33,672 nucleotides of DNA from Leuconostoc fallax KCTC 3537. Its GTDB lineage: Bacteria > Bacillota > Bacilli > Lactobacillales > Lactobacillaceae. Below the pieces are notes generated by a model. It worked only from the letters and a program-made list of their open reading frames with translations, was not told the origin of the DNA and did no database searches. The stretch lies in the NCBI RefSeq assembly GCF_000165675.1, contig NZ_AEIZ01000018.1, positions 1 through 33,672 on the forward strand, written 5' to 3'. A program made the position numbers and the translations under genes. Positions 10,080 through 18,624 of this stretch are shown here, piece by piece. How positions within the stretch are numbered: the first letter of the stretch is position 1; each line of letters begins with the position of its first letter.

Positions 10080-10377
10080 AGAGATAAGTACCGTTGCGTT
10101 AATCAATAGAGAGCCTGTGTATGGTGAAAACAGGTGTTTGATATTCGGGAAAATGGTCTTGGAGTTGATATAAGGAGACGAGTAGGCGGCAATGGTGTCA
10201 TTGTGCGCATGAGTTGAATTCGGTAGTACCCGTTATCGTGCAGAGTATACTGGTAGGAATTGATATCAATGATCTTAAAGCGTACTTAATGAGGTATAAC
10301 ATGTGAATGCTATATAAATACCGGGTGGTTACACGATGCGCGTCCCGCAGTCTATTAGATTAGACTGCGGTTTTTTT
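10080..10377 (+). promoter_or_regulatory. T-box leader, methionine specifier
   Basis: A T-box riboswitch that reads uncharged tRNA. Stem I shows the loop-E pair AGTA (10087-10090) and GAAA (10149-10152), with the distal AGAGAG (10108) and GGTG elements. GAAA is directly followed by ATG (10153-10155), so the specifier is Met, the same arrangement as GAAA-GGC in known glycine T-boxes. The antiterminator core GGGTGGT is at 10323-10329 and its partner CCC at 10344. The alternative terminator pairs CCGCAGTCTA with TAGACTGCGG and ends in seven T (10371-10377). This fills most of the 606-base gap between the thioredoxin-like gene and the MetE-like gene. Nothing else clear is seen in 9952-10030 or 10378-10485. 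Confidence 0.92.
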
Positions 10378-10502
10378 ATTGTCTAATTGATGAGTAAAGA
10401 AGGTGATGATTTTAAAAATAGAAATGATGGCATTATCTAATAACACATGCGGATCTATTTCAACGAATTTAACATTTATTGTTAACGAAAGAGGTAATAA
10501 TT

Positions 10503-11642
10503 ATGCAACAAATACAACAGAAATTAAATTATAAGTTTGATCATGTTGGGTCATATCTACGTCCAGAGCGCCTTAAAAGAGCCCGCGAGCAATGGGATAA
10601 AAGTAAAATTTCGCGTGAAGCACTATTAAAAATACAGCGTGAGGAAATAAGTGAAGTTGTGTCGCAACAGGTTAAGGATGGGCTTAAAGCGGTGACAGAT
10701 GGCGAGTTTAATCGATCTTGGTGGCATTTAGATTTCTTATGGGGCTTAAATGGATTTGAAGCTTTTGAGCAACAGGACTCTTATAAGTTCCACGGTGAGA
10801 AAACACGTACAACAAATGTCCGTATTGTGGATAAAATTTCAGCAAATCCAAACCACCCATTTTACGAGGACTTTAAGTATTTAAAATCGATCATACCTGA
10901 TGATGTTGAAGCAAAAGTTACCATTCCATCCCCAAGTTTGATTATTAATCGTGATCATCGCTCGGATAATGCGCTAAAATACTACGATTCATGGCAAGCA
11001 TTTTTAGATGCTTTGGCACAAACTTATCACGATACATTACAACACTTTTATGATTTGGGTGCGCGTTATATTCAGTTGGATGACACGACATGGGGATACC
11101 TAATTGCCAAATTTAATGAAACAGCTGATGATGTGCAAGCACAAGCAAAATATCGACAGCTTGCATTAGATGATGTTTATGTCATTAACAAGATATTAGT
11201 TGGCTTGCCAGATGATTTAAAAGTATCAACTCATATTTGTCGTGGTAACTTTAAATCAACTTATCTCTTTTCTGGTGGTTATGATACGGTGGCACCTTAT
11301 CTAGGGCAATTAAATTATGATGCTTTCTTTTTAGAATATGACAATGAGCGTTCGGGTGGTTTTGAACCTTTGTCTGAAATTTGGTATAATAGGCATCAAG
11401 TGGAAATTGTTTTGGGACTTGTTACCAGCAAATCAGCAGATTTAGAATCTGTTGATGATATTGTGGCGAGAATTGATGAAGCGAGTCAGTTCGTACCTAA
11501 AAGCAATTTAGCATTATCGACACAATGTGGCTTTTCATCTACTGAAGAAGGTAATATTTTGACTATTCCAGATCAATGGCAAAAGCTAGCGCTGATTAAA
11601 CGTATTGCAGATCAGTATCTAAATGAAAATACTGCAAATTAA
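10503..11642 (+). CDS. MetE C-terminal-domain-like methyltransferase (YxjG/YxjH family)
   Basis: A 379-residue protein of the cobalamin-independent methionine synthase fold, catalytic domain only. Full MetE is about twice as long, so this is the short YxjG/YxjH type. Zinc-ligand candidates are H244 and C246 (STHICRGNF) and C342 (LSTQCGFSS). The N-terminus has FDHVGSYLRPERL and TDGEFNRSWWHLDFLWGL. The frame is open from 10479, but ATG 10503 follows AGAGG at eight bases and gives the family start. It lies first behind a Met T-box, with a permease and homocysteine methyltransferase downstream, so it very likely methylates homocysteine. The methyl donor is not known. Confidence 0.88.
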   Translation: MQQIQQKLNYKFDHVGSYLRPERLKRAREQWDKSKISREALLKIQREEISEVVSQQVKDGLKAVTDGEFNRSWWHLDFLWGLNGFEAFEQQDSYKFHGEKTRTTNVRIVDKISANPNHPFYEDFKYLKSIIPDDVEAKVTIPSPSLIINRDHRSDNALKYYDSWQAFLDALAQTYHDTLQHFYDLGARYIQLDDTTWGYLIAKFNETADDVQAQAKYRQLALDDVYVINKILVGLPDDLKVSTHICRGNFKSTYLFSGGYDTVAPYLGQLNYDAFFLEYDNERSGGFEPLSEIWYNRHQVEIVLGLVTSKSADLESVDDIVARIDEASQFVPKSNLALSTQCGFSSTEEGNILTIPDQWQKLALIKRIADQYLNENTAN

Positions 11643-11662
11643 TTTATTAGAAATCGAGAAAA

Positions 11663-13053
11663 ATGGCAGAGAATACGCAATTAAAACGAGCAATGTCGGA
11701 GCGACAAGTTCGTATGATAGGGTTAGCTAGTGGTATTGGTACGGGATTATTCTTATCCTCGGGTTATACAATTCATACTGCTGGCGCGTTTGGTACAATT
11801 TTAGCCTATACAGTTGGTGCAATTTTAGTTTATTTGATTATGCTGAGCTTAGCAGAATTATCTATTGCCATGCCAGTAACAGGCTCTTTTCATTATTATG
11901 CACAAAAATTGATTGGCCCGGCAACAGGGTTCCTTGTGGCCATTTCTTATTGGTTAACATGGACGGTGGCATTGGGATCAGAGTTTACAGCCATTGGTAT
12001 TGTCATGCAAAGATGGTTTCCAACCGTTCCAGCATGGGTATTTTCAGCCATCTTTATTGTTATCATCTTTTTGAGTAATCTCTTTTCTGTCAAAGTATTC
12101 GGTGAAAGCGAATATTGGTTAGCTAGTATCAAGGTTGTGGCTATTATTGCCTTCTTATTATTAGGCAGTATGGTGCTACTAGGTTGGTTACATGTTAGTG
12201 GGGATGTCCATCCTGGTTTTGATAATATTTTCAGTCATGGGTTATTCCCTAATGGCATTGGGCAAGTGTTTACGACAATGCTAGCCGTGAACTTTGCTTT
12301 TAGTGGAACAGAACTAATGGGTGTCACAGCAGGAGAAGCCAAAAAATCCTGAAAAAGGCAATACCAAGTGCAATTAAAGCAGTCTGGTGGCGTCAAGTCA
12401 TTTTCTTTATTGGGAGTATCACAATCTTGGCAGCGATTTTACCTTATCAAAAAGCGGGCGTGACAGAAAGTCCATTTGTTGCTGTATTTAATATGATTGG
12501 TATTCCATATGCCGCTGATGTGATGAATTTTGTTATTATAACGGGTATATTATCAATGGCCAATTCTGGCTTGTATGCTTCAACACGCATGTTGTGGTCA
12601 CTAAGTCACGAAAAATTGATCCATCCAATATTTGAAAAAACGAATAAGCAGGGGATACCGGTATGGGCTTTATTAGCTAGTTTAGCTGGTGGCTTATTAG
12701 CCTTATTATCTAGCTTTGTGGCGGCTGGTGCGCTCTATTTGAACTTGGTAGCAGTATCAGGGTTAGCTGTTGTCTTTGTTTGGATTGCAATTGCATGGTC
12801 TCATTATAAATATAGCCAGCAACTTAAAAACCAGGGTCGTCAAAAAGATTTACGCTATCCGAAATGGGCCTATCCATTATTGCCTTTGGCTGGGTTTATC
12901 GGTGCTAGTCTTTCTGTTATCTTAACAATATTTGATCCACAGCAGCGACCTGCTTTATTGTGGTCTGTGCCTTTTGTTGGACTGGTCTATGCATATTATT
13001 TCGTCCGATTTAAATGGTTACCAATACTGAAAAAGAAGTCAACGGAGGTTTAA
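11663..13053 (+). CDS. APC-family amino acid permease (MmuP-like), apparent frameshift
   Basis: A transporter with about 12 membrane segments. It begins [34 protein letters not shown], the amino acid permease opening of the S-methylmethionine/AAT type. The frame breaks at GVTAGEAKK, near 12341-12356, where an A6 and an A5 run lie close together. Restoring one base joins it to [18 protein letters not shown] and gives 463 residues, the family length. Position between a MetE-like gene and mmuM, behind a Met T-box, points to uptake of S-methylmethionine or methionine. This is inference from context; the protein alone shows only an amino acid permease. Confidence 0.82.
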
Positions 13054-13057
13054 TATC

Positions 13058-13984
13058 ATGGATAAGTTTTCTCAATATCTAAAAATGGCGCCACTTACTT
13101 TAGATGGCGGTATGGGTAGTGAATTAGAACAGCAAAATATTAATGTGGATAACAATTTATGGTCGGCATCGGCTTTAATTCAGTCACCGGGAACTATTGC
13201 GAAAATCCATCAGCATTATTTTGATGCTGGTGCTCAAGGGGCAATTACCGATACTTATCAGGCACATGTTGCGACATTTTTAGCACAGGGATTTGATAGT
13301 CATAAAGCCTACGAACTCATTGATACTGCTGTTCATTTGGCTAAAGAAGGTTTAGCGCTATCCACACAAGATGATGGGTTAATCATTGGTAGTGTAGGGC
13401 CTTACGGGGCGTACCTAGCAAATGGTGCGGAATATACTGGGGATTATCATTTATCCAAACAAGCCTATCAAGATTTTCATCGGCAACGTATTGAGCGATT
13501 GGTACAAGACGAGGTTGATTTAATCGGGTTGGAAACGATGCCTAACTTTACAGAAGCACAAGCACTTGCTGAGTTGTTGGAAACTGAATTTTCAGAAACG
13601 CCTGCATATCTATCATTTTCAATTAAAGATGGCAATACTTTGTGTGATGGGACATCGCTTGCAACAGCAGTAGGCTATTTTGAGAAGTATGCCCAAATTA
13701 AGGCAATCGGTGTAAATTGTACAGCACCGGACAATATCTTGACCGCATTACAAGCCATACAGCCACAGACAACAAAGCAAATTATCATTTATCCGAATGC
13801 AGGTGATACTTATGATCCACAAACAAAACAATGGGTTGATGATTATGGCCCAATTGATTGGCAAGAGTTAGTACCGCAATGGCTGAATCAGGGCGCCACA
13901 ATAATTGGCGGATGTTGTCGTACGACACCGAAAGATATTATAGCGATTAAACAAGCGATTGATAGCTGGTGTCGTAAAGTTTGA
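13058..13984 (+). CDS. mmuM: Homocysteine S-methyltransferase
   Basis: A 308-residue zinc-dependent methyltransferase that makes methionine from homocysteine, usually with S-methylmethionine as donor. The zinc cysteines are clear: GVNCTAP (C221) and GGCCRTTP (C286, C287). The N-terminus LTLDGGMGSELEQ and EYTGDYHL match the family. GGAGG (13044) overlaps the end of the permease gene and lies nine bases before the ATG, so the genes are coupled. The TGA stop is shared with the TG of the next promoter. Confidence 0.94.
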   Translation: MDKFSQYLKMAPLTLDGGMGSELEQQNINVDNNLWSASALIQSPGTIAKIHQHYFDAGAQGAITDTYQAHVATFLAQGFDSHKAYELIDTAVHLAKEGLALSTQDDGLIIGSVGPYGAYLANGAEYTGDYHLSKQAYQDFHRQRIERLVQDEVDLIGLETMPNFTEAQALAELLETEFSETPAYLSFSIKDGNTLCDGTSLATAVGYFEKYAQIKAIGVNCTAPDNILTALQAIQPQTTKQIIIYPNAGDTYDPQTKQWVDDYGPIDWQELVPQWLNQGATIIGGCCRTTPKDIIAIKQAIDSWCRKV

Positions 13985-13990
13985 TATAAT
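13982..13990 (+). promoter_or_regulatory. Extended -10 promoter of the oppA-like gene
   Basis: TGATATAAT is a perfect extended -10. Its TGA is the stop codon of mmuM. A convincing -35 at normal spacing is absent. Confidence 0.6.
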
Positions 13991-14029
13991 AATTAAATCA
14001 AATGATGACGTGAGAGATGAGGTTGAGAT

Positions 14030-15635
14030 ATGAATAAAAAAGATGGTTAATAGCGAGCGCTTTGCTCATTGTAGCGATTATTTTGTTTACTGTTTTGAGA
14101 CAGCAAACATCATCTCAGCAAAAAACGTTGCGCGTTTCGGTTCAAAATACGATGTCAACATTAGATCCCAATCATATTGACGAAGTTGGCGCAGAATGGG
14201 GCGAAACACAAATATTAGAAGGATTGTATACTGCGGATGCCAAAGGAAAATTACAGCGGGCGTTGCCAAACAGATTGTCAAGCCAACAGAAAACGGGACG
14301 CTATATACGATACCGTTAAAACATAATCAAAAATGGTCAGATGGCACAGCTGTAACCGCACAGGACTTTGTTGCTTCAGCGCAAAGGCAAGTTAATCCTA
14401 AAACAAAATCAACACGCGCTAATCACTTTAAGGATTTAGAGAACTACAGTGACGTATTATCTGGTAAAGTAGCACCCAAAAATCTGGGCATTAGTGCACC
14501 CGATAAATATACAGTACAGATTAAGTTAGCACATCCCGTACCTTATTTTGATTTTGTCTTAGCCAATCAGTTATATCCTGTTAATACTGATAAGTTAGCT
14601 AAGTGGGGCAATAAATATGGCCAAACAGCAGAGACAACGGTCGCTAATGGTGCATATCAAGTTAAAAAATGGAACCAATCAGCAACACAATGGGAATTTG
14701 TAAAGAATCAACATTTTGCTGATGCGAAGTCAGTAGATTTCGATACAATCAAAGTGACTGTGGTTAAAGATGCTTATCTTGCCGCTAAACAATATGAGGC
14801 CAAAAAAGTCGATGAAGCAGAAATTTCAGGTGCTTTGGTGGCAAATATTAAAAAGTCAGCGCAAAAAGATATCAAGACCTCACAAAAAGGTCGTATGGCA
14901 TTTCTCGTGTGGAATGCTGATGATAAAGTGGCAGGCAATACGAACTTTAAGAAGGCTGTGAGTTTAGCAATTAATCGGGAACAACTCACACAAGAAGTAT
15001 TGGCTGATGGGTCTACACCAGCCAAATCAATTGTTCCTAGCGGTGAAGTGAAGATTGATGGTAAGGACTTCAATGATGGGCTATCTTTGCCGTATGATAA
15101 ACAGGCAGCCCAAGAATATTTGAAAAAAGCACAATCTGAATTAGGGCAAAAGCATATTACATTAAAAATTAATACAGCTGATACTGATGCTTATAAGGCC
15201 CTTGGGGTTTATTTGAAGCAATCAATAGAACGTAACCTACCTAATGTGAGCGTGACTTTGAATCGTATGCCTTTAAATGCTGAAATTCAGGCATTTGATA
15301 ATCAGAATTTCCAGTCAGGGACTTTAAGCTGGACGACTGATTTTAATGATCCTATCGATTTTTTAGATATCGCTTATAGTAAAGGGGCGATTAATTTTAC
15401 TAATTGGCGTGATGAACGCTATGAACGTTTACTTGAAAAAGTTAATCAGCAGTATGAACCTAATGCACAACGTTATACGCTTGCTAAGTCTGCTGCTCAA
15501 TTGAATAATGACTTAAATGGTGTAACGCCTTTGTATCAGGTTGCAAATGTGCATTTGCAGAATAGTAATAAAGTTGATAATCTTGTTTATCCACTCATTG
15601 GTTATCAAAATTATCGTTATGCTGAAGAAAAGTAA
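14030..15635 (+). CDS. OppA-like peptide-binding protein, two apparent frameshifts
   Basis: A family 5 extracellular solute-binding protein. GAGG precedes ATG 14030, but the frame stops after six codons because one A seems lost from A6 at 14036-14041. Restored, it begins MNKKRWLIASALLIVAIILF, a hydrophobic signal or anchor segment. A second break (A4 at 14247-14250) separates GLYTADAKGK from ITAGVAKQIVKPTENG. With both repaired it has 535 residues, including WSDGTAVTAQDFV and a normal C-terminus. No lipobox cysteine follows the hydrophobic stretch, unlike most OppA proteins, so it may stay as an anchored or secreted protein. No oppBCDF genes lie nearby; it probably serves transporters encoded elsewhere. 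Confidence 0.85.
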
Positions 15636-15666
15636 ACGTGTTGATTGAAACGTAATGGAGAAATAC

Positions 15667-16388
15667 ATGACTAAAATTATTGGTGTCGCAAGCAATCACC
15701 TTAATCATGCTAATTCACGATTTGGTACAAATTATGTGGATTATATTCAAAAAACTATATTGAGGGTATAACTAATTCAGGATTACTGCCAATGGTGATA
15801 CCGATGGGTGCCCCTGAATTAGCCGTAGCGTATATGGCACAAGTTGATGGCTTATTATTAGCCGGCGGCCAAGATATCTCGCCAAAATTTTTTAACGAAG
15901 AGCCGGTACCAGGTATCGGAGAAACAGATCAATATCGTGATCAGTTTGAAATTGCGTTGGTTAAGGCTGCTTTAGCGCAAAACAAACCCATACTGGGCAT
16001 TTGCCGTGGTGAACAGCTGATTAATGTGGCATTGGGTGGTACTTTATATCAAGATCTTGAGACGCAATATAAAACGTTAGCAATCAAGCATAATCAATAT
16101 CCAACGAAGTGGGAGATACCGACACATCGCCTAGAATGGCAGCGTGATAATTGGTTAAATGATTTTGCGAAACGCAATACATTAGTGAATAGTTTTCATC
16201 ATCAAGCTGTTAAAACATTAGCACCTGGACTAACGCTGGATGCGATAAGTACCGATGGTGTCATTGAAGCCTATTCAGATGATGCTCGGCATATTTATGC
16301 GGTCCAGTGGCATCCAGAAATGTTACTTGCTAATGGCGCACCGTATCAATTGTTCTTTGATTTATTTGCACAAAAAGTTGCTAAATGA
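15667..16388 (+). CDS. Class I glutamine-amidotransferase-fold hydrolase (gamma-glutamyl-GABA hydrolase family), apparent frameshift
   Basis: A peptidase C26 protein related to PuuD, which cleaves gamma-glutamyl amide bonds. The catalytic cysteine lies in GICRGEQLINVALGG and the His-Glu pair in VQWHPEM. ATG 15667 follows GGAG (15657-15660) and gives MTKIIGVASNHLNHANSRFG. The frame breaks at A6 (15749-15754). One restored A joins VDYIQKNYIEGITNSGLLP to the rest, for 240 residues. It starts 31 bases after the oppA-like gene and is probably co-transcribed, which fits a role in using imported gamma-glutamyl peptides; that link is inference. Confidence 0.86.
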
Positions 16389-16403
16389 TAATAGTTGTTA
16401 TGA

Positions 16404-16428
16404 AGTCGTTACATTAACGGCTTTTTTT
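16404..16428 (+). terminator. Rho-independent terminator
   Basis: AGTCGTTA pairs with TAACGGCT (one G-T) around the loop CAT and is followed by seven T. It ends the oppA-like unit. Confidence 0.88.
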
Positions 16429-16514
16429 GTGAAATTAAACGGTGTAGAATGTGTGAGGTAATAAATTAAAAGAAAGCATGTTTTAGTATCATAAAACATT
16501 TCTAGAGAAGAAAT

Positions 16515-18358
16515 ATGTTTCGTAATTTTAAGCGGTTTTTAATTGGTAAGCCTCTAAAGACACTTGATGAAGGTGGTCAGTCTTTATCCAAAACAAAGGC
16601 ATTAGCACTATTGTCATCAGACGCATTGTCATCTGTTGCTTATGGTACTGAATCGATTACCATGGCATTATTAGCAGCTGGTGCAGTAGCGCTATGGCTA
16701 CAAATTCCGATTGCCCTATTAGTCCTTGTATTATTAGGTGCTATTGTGCTGAGCTATCGTCAAATTATCCATGCCTATCCTTCTGGCGGTGGCGCTTACG
16801 CTGTTGCCAGTGAAAATTGGGGGCCTAAGGCCGGCTTAATTGCTGGTGGTTCACTATTGGTCGATTATATGCTGACTGTTGCCGTATCTGCTTCTGCAGC
16901 GGCTGATGCAATCATTGCAGCAGTACCCGCATTACTGCCGTTTACTGTAGCGTTGTCGATTTTAATTGTGGTGGTATTAACTGGCATGAATTTAAGAGGA
17001 TTACGCGAAAGTGCTAATTTCTTAATGTTTCCAGTGTATTTTTTCGTAGTAGTATTAACAGCCATGATTGTTTACGGTATTTTTCAAGCAATCACTGGAC
17101 AAATTCCGTATCATGCTGTTGCTAAAGTGGGAACAAGTTTTAGCGGTTTGTCATTAATACTGTTTATGCGCGCCTTTTCGAGTGGATCATCATCATTAAC
17201 TGGGGTAGAAGCCATCTCTAATGCGGTACCCAACTTCAAAGTGCCTAAAGAACGCCATGCTGCAAGTACACTAGCAATGATGGCCTTTATCTTGGCTATT
17301 TCTTTGCTGGTATTACCTTTTTGAGTTATTGGTATGGCATTGTGCCTAATAAGCAGTCGACAGTGCTTTCCCAAATTGCTGCGATGACTTTTCATGGTTA
17401 CAATATTGGATTTTATGTGATTCAAATGGCAACAGCCTTGATTTTGGCTGTTGCAGCTAATACTGGATTTTCAGCGTTTCCGATGCTTGCTTTAAATCTT
17501 GCTAAAGATAAATATATGCCACATCTTTATATGGATCGTGGTGATCGTTTGGGATATTCTAATGGTATTGTGTCATTAGCTTTAGGTGCAGTCGTACTAT
17601 TAGTTATTTTCCATGGTTCGACTGATGCTTTAATTCCATTATATGCAGTGGGTGTTTTTGTTCCCTTTACACTTAGTCAATCTGGAATGATTGTGCATTG
17701 GTATCGCACAAAACCTAAAAATTGGATTTTTAAAGCGATTATTAATTTTGTTGGTGCCGCTATTTCAGCGGTCTTAGTGATTACCATGTTTAGCTTGCGA
17801 CTTAATCACGTTTGGCCATATTTAATTATTATGCCGCTGTTGTTGGGGATGCTCTTAAAAATTAAGGGACATTATACAAGTATTGCGCGTCAACTACGGA
17901 TTCAATATATTAATAGCGATAAAGCGGTACGGCATCATTACGATGGTGCTACAGTCATTGTTTTGGTATCCAACATCACCAAAGTGACAACTGGTGCAAT
18001 TGATTATGCACAATCAATTGGTGATTATGTTGTTGCTATGCATGTTAGTTTCGATGTTAATCCTAAAAAAGAAATTAAGACGGCAACTCAGTTTAAACAA
18101 GATTTTCCTGAAGTCCGTTTTATTGATATCCACTCATCGTATCGCTCAATTATTAAACCATCGATGGGATTTGTCGATGCGATCGTTAAACAAGCTAATA
18201 AGCGTAACCATTCTGTGACTGTTTTGGTACCACAATTTGTACCCAAAAAGCCTTGGCAAAATATTTTGCATAACCAAAATTCACTGAGATTACGTGCTGC
18301 ATTTGCCGCTCGAGAAGATATTTCTGTGGCAACGTATTATTATCATTTAACTGAGTAA
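16515..18358 (+). CDS. kimA: KimA-like potassium transporter (APC superfamily, YdaO family), apparent frameshift
   Basis: A membrane transporter close to Bacillus subtilis KimA, a high-affinity K+ importer. KRFLIGKPLKTLDEGGQSLSK, LSSDALSSVAYGTE, ILSYRQIIHAYPSGGGAY and AANTGFSAFPMLALNLAKDKYMP are its hallmarks. A cytoplasmic C-terminal domain follows about 12 membrane segments. The frame breaks at T5 (17318-17322). One restored T gives LVLPFLSYWYGIVPN and 614 residues, near the known length. In B. subtilis KimA is controlled by c-di-AMP through protein and riboswitch. No c-di-AMP riboswitch fits the short upstream gap, which holds only an 8-bp hairpin (16478-16499). The start is ATG 16515 after AGAGAAG. 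Confidence 0.88.
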
Positions 18359-18376
18359 TATGCATGAGATAAAAAC

Positions 18377-18405
18377 TTGACGTGTTAATATTTTTCAGCT
18401 ACTAT
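18377..18405 (+). promoter_or_regulatory. Promoter of valS leader
   Basis: TTGACG (18377-18382) and TACTAT (18400-18405) are spaced by 17 bp, just upstream of the T-box stem I. Confidence 0.7.
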
Positions 18406-18415
18406 TAAACGTATC

Positions 18416-18603
18416 TTAGAGGATTAAGCAAGCGCACGTATAGAAAGCTGATGGTTGATGGAAATCAGTCGTGTTAATGCCCAAGGTTGCTAAGCATTTT
18501 AATTAAAAATAATAAGTTAAGTGACAATTAGTCGTAAAAGCTGATTGTAATTTAGGTGGTACCACGTGCAAGCGTCCTAATAAATTAATTAGGGCGTTTT
18601 TTT
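18416..18603 (+). promoter_or_regulatory. T-box leader of valS
   Basis: The T-box core AGGTGGTACCACG starts at 18554 and pairs with CGTCC to form the antiterminator. The alternative terminator (18573-18596) has nine pairs, one of them G-T, and is followed by seven T. Stem I is recognisable: TTAG/CTAA, GCAA/TTGC, CACG/CGTG and the apical CTGAT/ATCAG hairpin. The loop-E motif (AGTA with GAA) is absent. GTT at 18473-18475, or the overlapping GTG, would fit valine, but the specifier is not certain. Readthrough should occur when tRNA-Val is uncharged. Confidence 0.88.
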
Positions 18604-18624
18604 ATGATTAAAGGAGTAATGCTA

